DNA from: Parcubacteria group bacterium Athens0714_26
Lineage (GTDB): Bacteria > Patescibacteriota > Minisyncoccia > UBA6257 > 02-FULL-45-10c
Direction: 5' to 3'
DNA length: 11,234 bases
Assembly (NCBI GenBank): GCA_007376745.1
Contig: VMGU01000016.1
Span: 1-11,234 of the forward strand
Shown here piece after piece: positions 5,228 to 11,234 of this stretch. Under the pieces are notes generated by a model. That model was given only the letters and a program-made list of their open reading frames with translations, made no database searches and was not told where the DNA came from. Positions within the stretch are counted from its first letter, which is position 1. Each line of letters opens with the position of its first letter. The position numbers and the translations under genes were made by a program.

Positions 5228-6289
5228 TTACTTATCAATGGCCGCGACCCCGGGTAACGTTTTACCCGCCAGAAAATCCAACATAGCTCCGCCGCCGGTA
5301 GATAAAAACCCTATTTTTTTCTGAAGTTTTAATTTGATGATTAAATTGGTAGTTTCACCGCCTCCGATAACCGTAAAAGCGCCGGAGTTTACCAATGCTT
5401 TGGCTATAGCCGCGGAGCCAAAAGAATATTTCTTATTCTCCGCCATTCCCACAGGACCGTTCCAAATGATAGTTTTGGCGTTTTTTATTATTTTTTTATA
5501 TTGCTCAACGGTTTGACGGCCAATATCATAAAAATAGTCTTTGTCTTGAACGCCATCAATAGGCAATAAATAATTTTTATTTTTTAATAGATATTTTATC
5601 TTTTTTATGTAATTTTCATTATTCAGCACGGAGCTACCAAACAAAAAATAACCGGCTTTATTTTTAAAGTTTTTTATCACTCCGATTTTATCATCCAATT
5701 TTATGCCACCAATAATAACCACAAACGGTTTCTTGGGCTGGCGCATAACAAATGATAAATTTCTTAACTCGTTTTCCAACAATAAACCGCTGTAACTGGG
5801 TAAAAATTCAGTAATGGCCGCCACCGAAGCATTTGCTCTGTGGCTAACGGCAAATGCGTCATTAACGTAAAAATCCCCTAAATCGGCCAATTTTTGCGCT
5901 AAAACAGAACTGTTCGCCTCTTCCTCTTTTAAAAACCTTAGATTCTCCAATAAAAAAATTGAAGCTGGCGCGCTACCGACTATTTGCTCTTTAATTTTTA
6001 CAAAATCAAAATTCGGCAAAAAAAATACTTTACGATTCAGTTTGCGGGCTAAAATTTTTCCAATCGGCCGCAAACTTAATTTTTGCCGCTCCCCTTTTAA
6101 ATTGGCTTTCGGTCGGCCACGATGACTTAAAATTAATATTTTTGCTTTTCTCTTTAATAAAAATTTTATGGTCGGCAAAATCGCGTTAATCCTGAAAAAA
6201 TCGCTTAAAGATTTCAGATTTAAATCAACTCGCAGAATACAAATTTCTTTTGACAAATCTTTTTTAGAAAATCGGCTTAAATATTTCAT
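5228..6289 (-). CDS. pgk: Phosphoglycerate kinase, short form
   Basis: The enzyme makes ATP from 1,3-bisphosphoglycerate and ADP in glycolysis. Visible motifs are RVDLNL (20-25), R33 (RINAILPTI), SHRGRP (55-60), ENLRF (115-119), VNDAFAVSHRANAS (142-155), IGGIKLDDKIGVI (193-205), WNGPVGMAE (276-284), GGGETT (309-314) and STGGGAMLDFLAG (330-342). These cover the basic 3-phosphoglycerate patch and the nucleotide site. At 353 residues it is about 40-60 shorter than usual bacterial Pgk (about 390-415). The loss is mainly in the nucleotide-binding half, where the family's glycine-rich GGGM-type segment is replaced by FGSSVLNN (217-224). Also, GGGD(S/T) is GGGET here. The catalytic surface otherwise looks intact, so activity is likely. 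It starts 11 bp after the mraY stop; GGAAA upstream is the closest thing to a Shine-Dalgarno site in the window. Confidence 0.96.
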   Translation of the reverse strand: MKYLSRFSKKDLSKEICILRVDLNLKSLSDFFRINAILPTIKFLLKRKAKILILSHRGRPKANLKGERQKLSLRPIGKILARKLNRKVFFLPNFDFVKIKEQIVGSAPASIFLLENLRFLKEEEANSSVLAQKLADLGDFYVNDAFAVSHRANASVAAITEFLPSYSGLLLENELRNLSFVMRQPKKPFVVIIGGIKLDDKIGVIKNFKNKAGYFLFGSSVLNNENYIKKIKYLLKNKNYLLPIDGVQDKDYFYDIGRQTVEQYKKIIKNAKTIIWNGPVGMAENKKYSFGSAAIAKALVNSGAFTVIGGGETTNLIIKLKLQKKIGFLSTGGGAMLDFLAGKTLPGVAAIDK

Positions 6290-6300
6290 TTGTTTCCAAT

Positions 6301-7347
6301 CTAATTAAGAAATCTGCTAAGAAAGAAAAATACCAGTCCCAACGCGCTGAAAACAGCGGAAATAATCCAAAACCGCATAGTCACCTCCGTCTCCGGCCAT
6401 CCTTTAGCTTCAAAATGGTGATGTATGGGCGTTGAAATAAAAACTTTTCGTTTAAATAATTTCTTGCTGGTAAGCTGTATTATCACAGTCAATGATTCAA
6501 ACACTAAAATAAAAGCGAAGAACGGCAAAAATATAGCTGTATTAGTTAGCATCGCCACCACGCCCATGGTTATGCCAAGCGACATTGACCCGGTGTCGCC
6601 CATAAAAAATTTCGCCGGATAAATATTAAACCACAAAAACGCGAGCAGGGCACCCAGTAAAGTTCCGCCGAAAGCGGCTAAATTATATTTGCCTAGTATA
6701 AAAGCCACCACGGTTAAAGCTCCGAAAGCAAACAAGAGCGTGCCGCCCGCCAAGCCGTCAAGACCGTCAGTTTCGTTGGCCGAGAACGCGCTGGCAACAA
6801 TAACAAAAATAAAAATGGGAATATACCACCAACCAATGCTGATATATCCCCAAAACGGAATGTATAAAATGTCCCAGTTTAAACGGAAATAAAACCAAAT
6901 ACCGCCCAAGATGGCGACAAAAGTATACAGCATCAATTTCTGGGAAACTCTAAGTCCTCCGCCATTGGGACCAATATGCAAAACTCCCATTAAATCATCA
7001 AATAATCCAAAAATCGCGGCAATAAACATAGCCGCAAGAGGCAAATAAGTTTCCGCCCTATCTATGAAACTTAAACTGTTCCAGAAACCGTCAAAAAAAC
7101 GTCCGAGTATTAAAGTCGCCACGGCGACGATAAGCACAGTCGCCCAAATTATAATACCCCCCATAGTCGGCGTATTTTCTTTATGCTTATGAAGCTTATA
7201 AAAAACCGGCGCTTGTTTTTCGCTTCTGATTTGTTTATGAAATTTAAAACGGGATACCAGTTTTAAAAGAAACGGCGTTAAAGCCAATGCCGTCAAAAAA
7301 GAAATTGTCGCTAAAATCAATACTCTTACCACTTGTAAAATTTGCAT
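6301..7347 (-). CDS. mraY: Phospho-N-acetylmuramoyl-pentapeptide transferase (MraY)
   Basis: This integral membrane enzyme moves phospho-MurNAc-pentapeptide from UDP to undecaprenyl phosphate, giving lipid I, the first membrane step of peptidoglycan synthesis. The 348 residues contain about ten hydrophobic helices. Signature motifs are TPTMGG (59-64), the metal-binding FDD (D117-D118), NETDGLDGLAGG (191-202), FFMGDTGS (247-254, with catalytic D251) and the HHH loop STPIHHHFEAKGWPE (305-319). Length is normal for the family (about 320-360). It is not in a dcw cluster here but lies between a D,D-carboxypeptidase gene (33 bp upstream) and pgk. The gap before it holds a GATAAT box 8 nt from the ATG, so it may have its own promoter within the train. 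Confidence 0.97.
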   Translation of the reverse strand: MQILQVVRVLILATISFLTALALTPFLLKLVSRFKFHKQIRSEKQAPVFYKLHKHKENTPTMGGIIIWATVLIVAVATLILGRFFDGFWNSLSFIDRAETYLPLAAMFIAAIFGLFDDLMGVLHIGPNGGGLRVSQKLMLYTFVAILGGIWFYFRLNWDILYIPFWGYISIGWWYIPIFIFVIVASAFSANETDGLDGLAGGTLLFAFGALTVVAFILGKYNLAAFGGTLLGALLAFLWFNIYPAKFFMGDTGSMSLGITMGVVAMLTNTAIFLPFFAFILVFESLTVIIQLTSKKLFKRKVFISTPIHHHFEAKGWPETEVTMRFWIISAVFSALGLVFFFLSRFLN

Positions 7348-7355
7348 ATCAAACG

Positions 7356-7384
7356 ATTATCGCAATACGCGATGATTTATTTAA
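7356..7384 (-). promoter_or_regulatory. Possible internal promoter for mraY, near-leaderless
   Basis: On the minus strand TGCGATAAT is an extended -10 (TG, one base, GATAAT at 7361 to 7356), 8 nt before the mraY ATG. TTAAAT (7384 to 7379) is a partial -35 with 17-bp spacing. The geometry matches the promoter at 1353-1381. It overlaps a short inverted repeat (ATCGC at 7359-7363 with GCGAT at 7369-7373), which could be a regulatory site or chance. Confidence 0.4.
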
Positions 7385-8361
7385 TTAAATTTAAATGATT
7401 TTTTAATCCAATCCAAAACATTTTCCGTCTCCTTAAATCTGTCGTCAGCGCCCATAACAATGATTAAAATTCTATGATTCTGATACCGAAACACAGAAAG
7501 CAAATTACCTTTAGACGAGTCGGTAAAACCCGTCTTCCCTCCTAAAAAATCACCCTGTCCAGCGAAGTAATTTATGTTATTCAGGGTTTTCTTGGCGCCC
7601 GATTTAAGCTCTACTAATTCTACTGTCTTTTCTCTGGTTATGTCCATAAGTTCAAAGTGATATTTAAAAACGTATTTGACCAGTTTTTTCAGGTCAGCCG
7701 AGCTTGATTGATTTACTATAGATAAGCCGGTAGCGTCATAAAAAGCCGTTTCCAACATTCCCAGCTCGGCGCTTTTTTTCTGCATTTCATCCACAAAATT
7801 TCTTTCTCCGTAAAATTCGGCTATCGCCTCCGCCGCGTCGTTGCTAGATACCACTAACATCGCCCTTACCAAATCGCCAGCCGCGTAGCTTTCGCCGGCG
7901 CTTAAATTCGGAGTAGAGCTTTCAACATTGTCGGCGTTCTCAGAAATCATAACTTGCTTATCCCATCCCACTTTTTCAACTGCTATCACCGCGCTCATTA
8001 ATTTGGTTATGGAAGCGATGGGCCAACGCTCGGATTCGTCTAAATTCCAAAATTTAAAATCGTTGTCCAAATCGCTCGCGTAAACCACTTCGGCGCCATA
8101 AGATAAATCTATGATACTCATTTTCTTATAAGGATAATTATTTTCAACTGCCGACTGGGCCGTAAGCGATACGCCGGTATTTTTAAATTGATTATCAACC
8201 TGAACAATCGGCAATAATCGAGCCGAAGCCGTTATACTGCTGTCCTTGATGCTTTGCGCGGAAAAAGTTTTATTAAAATTATCCCTGTCAATTTTAGAAA
8301 CTACCGCGGCCACAAATATAATCAGCGCGAATAATAAACTTTGTAATTTAAAATTGTTCAT
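7381..8361 (-). CDS. D-alanyl-D-alanine carboxypeptidase, peptidase S11 (PBP5-like)
   Basis: A 326-residue penicillin-binding protein that removes the terminal D-Ala from peptidoglycan pentapeptides, controlling cross-linking. A hydrophobic segment at 7-22 acts as signal peptide or N-terminal membrane anchor. The three active-site motifs are S117-I-T-K120 (nucleophile Ser), S172-S-N174 and K276-T-G278. Before the catalytic domain there is an unusual Ser/Asn-rich stretch of some 55 residues (about 25-80). The protein ends about 50 residues after KTG with VLDWIKKSF, so it lacks the C-terminal beta domain and amphipathic anchor of E. coli PBP5. Anchoring would rely on the N-terminal helix. It starts 7 bp after the scpB stop and precedes mraY by 33 bp, joining wall trimming and wall synthesis in one transcript. 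Confidence 0.93.
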   Translation of the reverse strand: MNNFKLQSLLFALIIFVAAVVSKIDRDNFNKTFSAQSIKDSSITASARLLPIVQVDNQFKNTGVSLTAQSAVENNYPYKKMSIIDLSYGAEVVYASDLDNDFKFWNLDESERWPIASITKLMSAVIAVEKVGWDKQVMISENADNVESSTPNLSAGESYAAGDLVRAMLVVSSNDAAEAIAEFYGERNFVDEMQKKSAELGMLETAFYDATGLSIVNQSSSADLKKLVKYVFKYHFELMDITREKTVELVELKSGAKKTLNNINYFAGQGDFLGGKTGFTDSSKGNLLSVFRYQNHRILIIVMGADDRFKETENVLDWIKKSFKFN

Positions 8362-8368
8362 TGTTAAA

Positions 8369-9010
8369 TTAATTATTTAAAATGCCTCTTTCCGGATTTT
8401 CTTGGCTATTTAAAAAAGCATCGGCGTTCTGGCTGGGAATTTCGCCTTTTTCTTCTTTAATAGTTTCCTGATGCAATAAATTCACCAAATCGCGGTATTT
8501 TTTATAATCCGGTAAATTATCGGCTGATGAAATTCCCAACTGCCTCAACAAATCAAAACTTACGCTATAAATATAGGCATTGGCTCTTTGTGGGCTAATA
8601 GACCTCTCAATAAGTCCTCTCATCAAAAGAGCTCGTAAAATAAAACTGGAATTAACTCCTCTGATGTATTCTAAGTCCGCCCTGGTTATAGGCGCGGCAT
8701 AAGCAATAATAGAAAGCGTTTCCAACGCCGCCGGAGTCAAATCTTCCGTGAATTCCTGCTTTATCACGTTTGACAACAAATCCGACATTTCCGGCTTGGT
8801 GGCGAGCTGAATTCTGCCGCTGTCTTTAATCAAGGTCAAACCACGTCCCTCCTCTTGAAGTTTTGTTTCCAATTGCCCTAAAACTTTTTCAAAATCGCTT
8901 TCTGCAATTCCTAAATTTTTAACGGCTTTCTTTACCTCTATAGGCTCACCGTAAATAAACAAAAGGGCTTCCAGTTTCGCTAAATTTTTTTTAATATCCA
9001 AATCATCCAT
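8369..9010 (-). CDS. scpB: Segregation and condensation protein B
   Basis: ScpB binds the kleisin ScpA and, with SMC, forms the bacterial condensin that organises and segregates the chromosome. The 213-residue protein shows two winged-helix units. The first covers about residues 9-80 (ALLFIYGEPI at 15-24). The second is marked by the family signature LTPAALETLSIIAY (91-104), PITRADLEYIRGVNS (107-121) and RALLMRGLIE (126-135). After about residue 185 a charged, disordered tail follows. It begins 6 bp after the scpA stop, the usual pairing. A TATAAT box preceded by TG (9038 to 9030 on the minus strand) is 19 nt upstream of the ATG. It could be a minor internal promoter, but in such AT-rich DNA it may be chance. 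Confidence 0.95.
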   Translation of the reverse strand: MDDLDIKKNLAKLEALLFIYGEPIEVKKAVKNLGIAESDFEKVLGQLETKLQEEGRGLTLIKDSGRIQLATKPEMSDLLSNVIKQEFTEDLTPAALETLSIIAYAAPITRADLEYIRGVNSSFILRALLMRGLIERSISPQRANAYIYSVSFDLLRQLGISSADNLPDYKKYRDLVNLLHQETIKEEKGEIPSQNADAFLNSQENPERGILNN

Positions 9011-9016
9011 AAAATA

Positions 9017-9721
9017 TTATTTTTTAATGATTATATCAGAAAACTGGTCATTTTGCTCCGCCTGTATTATCCGCTCGCGCAATAAATGCAAAATCGCCAG
9101 AAACATAACTATAATTTCCATTTTAGGCTTGGTTTTAGTCAAATTATTAAAGCTGTGTTCTGTCCTTTCCTTAAATCTTTCCAGCAGCTCCTCCATTTTT
9201 TCTTTTATACTAATGACGATTTTCCTAATTGATTGCTCTTCGGGCACCAGATTTTTAAGTTCTTGAACCACTGCTTGTATAACCGTTTCCAAATCGCTCA
9301 CGTCCAATTTCTCCGGCGGATAAAACATCTTCGGCAAATTATGAAAAAGCGGACGGGAAAAAGAAATCTTTTTGCGGTTCCATAATTTCTGTATATGCGT
9401 TGCCGCGGTTTTATATTCTTTGTAAATTTTCAATCTGGCTTCCAAATCGCCGATTTCTTTTTCTTCCTCTTCGGTCAATTCCAAATTGGGTAAAATCGCC
9501 TTAGACTTAATCAGGAGCAACCGCGAAGCCACCACCACAAAGTCCGCGATAACACTCGGGTGCTTGGCGTCTTCGGCTAAACTTTTTAAATAATCCAAAA
9601 AATCACCCGTAACCTGCGCCAGATTAATCGTGGTAATTTCCAATTTTTGCGCCTCTATCAGCTCTAAAAGTTTTTCAAGCGGCCCGGAAAATTGTTCAAG
9701 TTTAAGTTCGTATCTAGTCAT
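9017..9721 (-). CDS. scpA: Segregation and condensation protein A (kleisin)
   Basis: ScpA is the kleisin that bridges the SMC heads. The 234-residue protein opens with the conserved FSGPLEKLLELIEAQKLEI (11-29, the SMC-neck-binding helical part). A second helical section with SRLLLIKSKAILPN (66-79) follows. It closes with the C-terminal winged helix, seen as MEIIVMFLAILHLLRE (201-216) and FSDIIIK. A long Glu/Lys-rich middle part fits the ScpB-binding linker. Length is at the low side of normal (about 240-260). It lies 13 bp downstream of the DUF4015 gene stop and 6 bp upstream of scpB. No Shine-Dalgarno sequence is seen before the ATG. Confidence 0.95.
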   Translation of the reverse strand: MTRYELKLEQFSGPLEKLLELIEAQKLEITTINLAQVTGDFLDYLKSLAEDAKHPSVIADFVVVASRLLLIKSKAILPNLELTEEEEKEIGDLEARLKIYKEYKTAATHIQKLWNRKKISFSRPLFHNLPKMFYPPEKLDVSDLETVIQAVVQELKNLVPEEQSIRKIVISIKEKMEELLERFKERTEHSFNNLTKTKPKMEIIVMFLAILHLLRERIIQAEQNDQFSDIIIKK

Positions 9722-9734
9722 TGATTATTTTAAA

Positions 9735-11015
9735 TTATTCGTTATTAAGCGCGGCTTTTGTATAAACATTTGACGGGTTCCAAAGCATCCAGCCGCCAAA
9801 TTTGTCTCCGAGTCCGTCGGACGAGGAGCTACAAATTTGAGCGTCCGCCATAGCCTTCGGCGAAGGCGGACTACAAAAAGCATCATAAACCGCCTCAATT
9901 TGCGCCCTTACTTTAGTCTTATCGTAATCAGCGCCCAAATTAAAATCCTGAAGCCATGGCCTTAATCTGGCAACGTTTAGATCGTCTTGGATTGTGGATG
10001 TAGCGCCGCTAAAAATTTTAATCCGTTTCGCCGCTTCGGCCATTGACATATGGACAACCTCATACGGATAAAGCGCGGGATTTTTGTAGCCGTTAAAGCC
10101 GGAGGCATAATGGGACGGATAAACCATAGGCGCGACATAGTCAAAATACGGCAAAATCTCTTCCAGTTTCTGGCCAATTCCCAAATCGTCATAATTCATC
10201 GTTACCAAGCCAAATACATCCGCGGATATTTTGGCGCCGGGCAAAGCTTCCCTTAAATATTTTGCGAAGTTACCGATTACTTTTTGTTTTGATGTTTTTA
10301 TGTCCCAAACCGGATATTTAATATCGGACATATTGCCGTCGGAAACAAAACGTATATAGTCAAAATTCACTTCATCAAATCCCCTGCTTAAAACATCTTT
10401 TGCAATCGCGATATTGTAATCCCAAACTTCTTGCGAAGACGGGTCCATCCACGCAAGACCCTTATTATCTTTCCAAATAGTGCCTTTAGAAACACTTTGA
10501 AGCGCCAAATCCGGCCGCGCTTTGGCTAAAATCGGGTCCTGAAACACCGTAATTCTGGCTATGGCATAAATGCCCTGGTCGTGCAGTTTTTTAATTAAAG
10601 AATTTATTTTTGGTATTTTAACTTCCACGGCGCCATATTTTTTGATTAATTCCACATCCATTTTGTAGCTGACCGTACCGGAATAATCTTTAACATCAAC
10701 TACCAGCGCGTTCAACTCCGTGCCTTTGATTAAGTTAATAAAATAATCAACGCTTTTGGCGTTGCCTCCGGACCAGCCGGTTGCGTAAATCGCTTTAATA
10801 ATTTCCGGAGGATTTTGTAGCGGCGTCTGCGCGGTAATATCCGCGTTTGGGTCAACTGCTTTTTTAACCGGATCGCTTGACGTGGTGCTGGCGGTCAACT
10901 GCCCCAAAACGTTACTTAATCCTTCGCTTATATTTATGTGATTTTTAGTGTTCATAAACAAAAAAAGCCCTACCCCGGCCAAAATAAAAGCTGAAAATTG
11001 AAGTAATTTTTTCAC
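9735..11015 (-). CDS. Putative glycosyl hydrolase, DUF4015 family, membrane-anchored or secreted, with an in-frame insertion
   Basis: The 426-residue protein (numbered from GTG at 11015) has an N-terminal membrane helix (4-22), a Thr/Ser/Pro-rich spacer to about 75, then a TIM-barrel-like domain of Pfam DUF4015 (putative glycosyl hydrolase). Visible landmarks are YATGWSGGN (77-85), VVDVKDYSG (105-113), IARITVFQD (152-160), FDEVNFDYIRF (213-223), ISADVFG (263-269) and DYVAPMVYPSHY (292-303). The acidic residues in DVKD and NFDYIRF are plausible catalytic candidates. Substrate is unknown; a wall or surface polysaccharide is an inference from location and neighbours. GTG is preferred over the TTG one codon upstream because a TATAAT box ends 6 nt before the GTG, so the transcript would start at it. 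Residues about 380-401 (CSPPSPKAMADAQ... part) are encoded by two palindromes and split the expected AVYDA-LGDKFGGW continuity. The gene heads the long minus-strand train. Confidence 0.9.
   Translation of the reverse strand: MKKLLQFSAFILAGVGLFLFMNTKNHINISEGLSNVLGQLTASTTSSDPVKKAVDPNADITAQTPLQNPPEIIKAIYATGWSGGNAKSVDYFINLIKGTELNALVVDVKDYSGTVSYKMDVELIKKYGAVEVKIPKINSLIKKLHDQGIYAIARITVFQDPILAKARPDLALQSVSKGTIWKDNKGLAWMDPSSQEVWDYNIAIAKDVLSRGFDEVNFDYIRFVSDGNMSDIKYPVWDIKTSKQKVIGNFAKYLREALPGAKISADVFGLVTMNYDDLGIGQKLEEILPYFDYVAPMVYPSHYASGFNGYKNPALYPYEVVHMSMAEAAKRIKIFSGATSTIQDDLNVARLRPWLQDFNLGADYDKTKVRAQIEAVYDAFCSPPSPKAMADAQICSSSSDGLGDKFGGWMLWNPSNVYTKAALNNE
9798..9871. repeat. Two adjacent palindromes inside the DUF4015 coding region
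   Basis: Palindrome 1 (9798-9838) has outer arms AAATTTGT (9798-9805) and ACAAATTT (9831-9838), inner arms CTCC/GGAG and GTCCG/CGGAC, all symmetric about base 9816. Palindrome 2 (9843-9871) has GTCCGCC (9843-9849) pairing with GGCGGAC (9865-9871), and an inner CCTTC/GAAGG. Together they encode about 22 residues, without a stop, where the family should read straight through. The structure and placement resemble a mobile palindromic element. Confidence 0.75.
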
Positions 11016-11021
11016 CAATAA

Positions 11022-11050
11022 ATTATAACGATTTTATGCTGTCCACACAA
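11022..11050 (-). promoter_or_regulatory. Promoter of the DUF4015-scpAB-dac-mraY-pgk train, leaderless
   Basis: On the minus strand, TTGTGT (11050 to 11045) with a 17-bp spacer and a consensus TATAAT (11027 to 11022) are followed by 6 nt and then GTG at 11015. Transcription from the usual position would begin at the G of the start codon. No other strong promoter precedes the train. Confidence 0.65.
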
Positions 11051-11082
11051 TATCCATATCAATATTTTTTAAAGATTTCTTT

Positions 11083-11112
11083 TTGGTTATTAAATACCGG
11101 ATAATGTATAAT
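11083..11112 (+). promoter_or_regulatory. Promoter of dnaX
   Basis: TTGGTT (11083-11088), an 18-bp spacer and TATAAT (11107-11112) would give a start near 11119 and a leader of only about 7 nt before the ATG at 11126. A second possible -10, TACTAT (11115-11120), sits 5 nt before the ATG and would make the mRNA leaderless. It is divergent from the promoter at 11022-11050, and together they fill the 110-bp intergenic gap. Confidence 0.5.
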
Positions 11113-11125
11113 ATTACTATTATTT

Positions 11126-11234
11126 ATGATAGCGATTTACAGAAAATACCGACCTAAACTCCTTGGAGAATTACTGGGTCAGGAACATATTGTAGAAATT
11201 TTAAAAAATGCGGCCAGGCAAGATAAATTCGCCC
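11126..11234 (+). CDS. dnaX: DNA polymerase III subunit gamma/tau, first 36 residues
   Basis: The frame from ATG at 11126 opens with MIAIYRKYRPKLLGELLGQE, followed by HIVEILKNAAR. This is the standard DnaX N-terminus (Y-R-K-Y-R-P, then the GQEH of the AAA+ clamp-loader domain). The clamp loader places the sliding clamp at primed DNA. The P-loop, zinc module and C-terminus are beyond the window edge. No in-frame upstream start gives a better fit, and the promoter boxes lie immediately before the ATG. No Shine-Dalgarno sequence is present. Confidence 0.93.
   Translation, partial: MIAIYRKYRPKLLGELLGQEHIVEILKNAARQDKFA

Noticed and set aside
7359..7373. Short inverted repeat before mraY as a terminator
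   Set aside because: A 5-bp stem with no T tract; it more likely overlaps a promoter or is chance.
9977..10256. Frames on both strands inside the DUF4015 gene
   Set aside because: They are shadows of the strongly conserved DUF4015 reading frame and have no family resemblance or promoter of their own.

Overview
The window looks like chromosomal core sequence from a small-genome bacterium of the Candidate Phyla Radiation (Patescibacteria, Parcubacteria-like). This is an inference from AT-rich DNA, very tight gene packing, near absence of Shine-Dalgarno sites, short versions of core enzymes (a 353-residue phosphoglycerate kinase), and a mix of families common in that group: a DUF4015 putative glycosyl hydrolase, a GT39/PMT-like membrane glycosyltransferase and an NrnB-like DHH protein. 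TGA is used as a stop (end of the alkyladenine glycosylase gene), so the UGA-Gly code of Gracilibacteria/Absconditabacteria does not apply.

Layout. Left end, minus strand: the 5' part of ychF (1-299), preceded by a terminator, then a two-gene minus-strand unit (DUF4258-like protein, then an MPG/AAG-type 3-methyladenine DNA glycosylase, overlapping by one base). A divergent promoter region (1345-1427) separates it from a plus-strand PMT-type glycosyltransferase gene (1428-3183), which is split by a frameshift near 2349-2356. RNase P RNA (rnpB, 3224-3722, minus) follows with its own promoter and terminator. It is about 499 nt long and carries a tandem duplication of about 60 bp in a peripheral arm.

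From 11015 down to 3758 the minus strand carries one long, tightly spaced gene train: DUF4015 putative glycosyl hydrolase, scpA, scpB, D,D-carboxypeptidase, mraY, pgk, NrnB-like DHH phosphoesterase and RNase HI. Gaps are 6 to 33 bp or overlaps. It joins chromosome segregation (ScpAB with SMC), cell-wall synthesis and trimming (MraY, carboxypeptidase, perhaps the DUF4015 protein), glycolysis (Pgk) and RNA turnover (DHH, RNase HI, with rnpB next). At the right edge dnaX starts on the plus strand, divergent from this train.

Main points of interest: (1) two nested palindromes inside the DUF4015 coding region that add about 22 in-frame residues just before the conserved C-terminal motif, resembling a palindromic element inserted in a gene; (2) the duplicated palindromic arm in rnpB; (3) a repeated promoter geometry in which a TATAAT box sits 6 to 8 nt before the start codon, implying leaderless mRNAs and deciding a GTG start for the DUF4015 gene; (4) the frameshifted glycosyltransferase. 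I saw no CRISPR array, transposase, tRNA, defence system or biosynthetic cluster.
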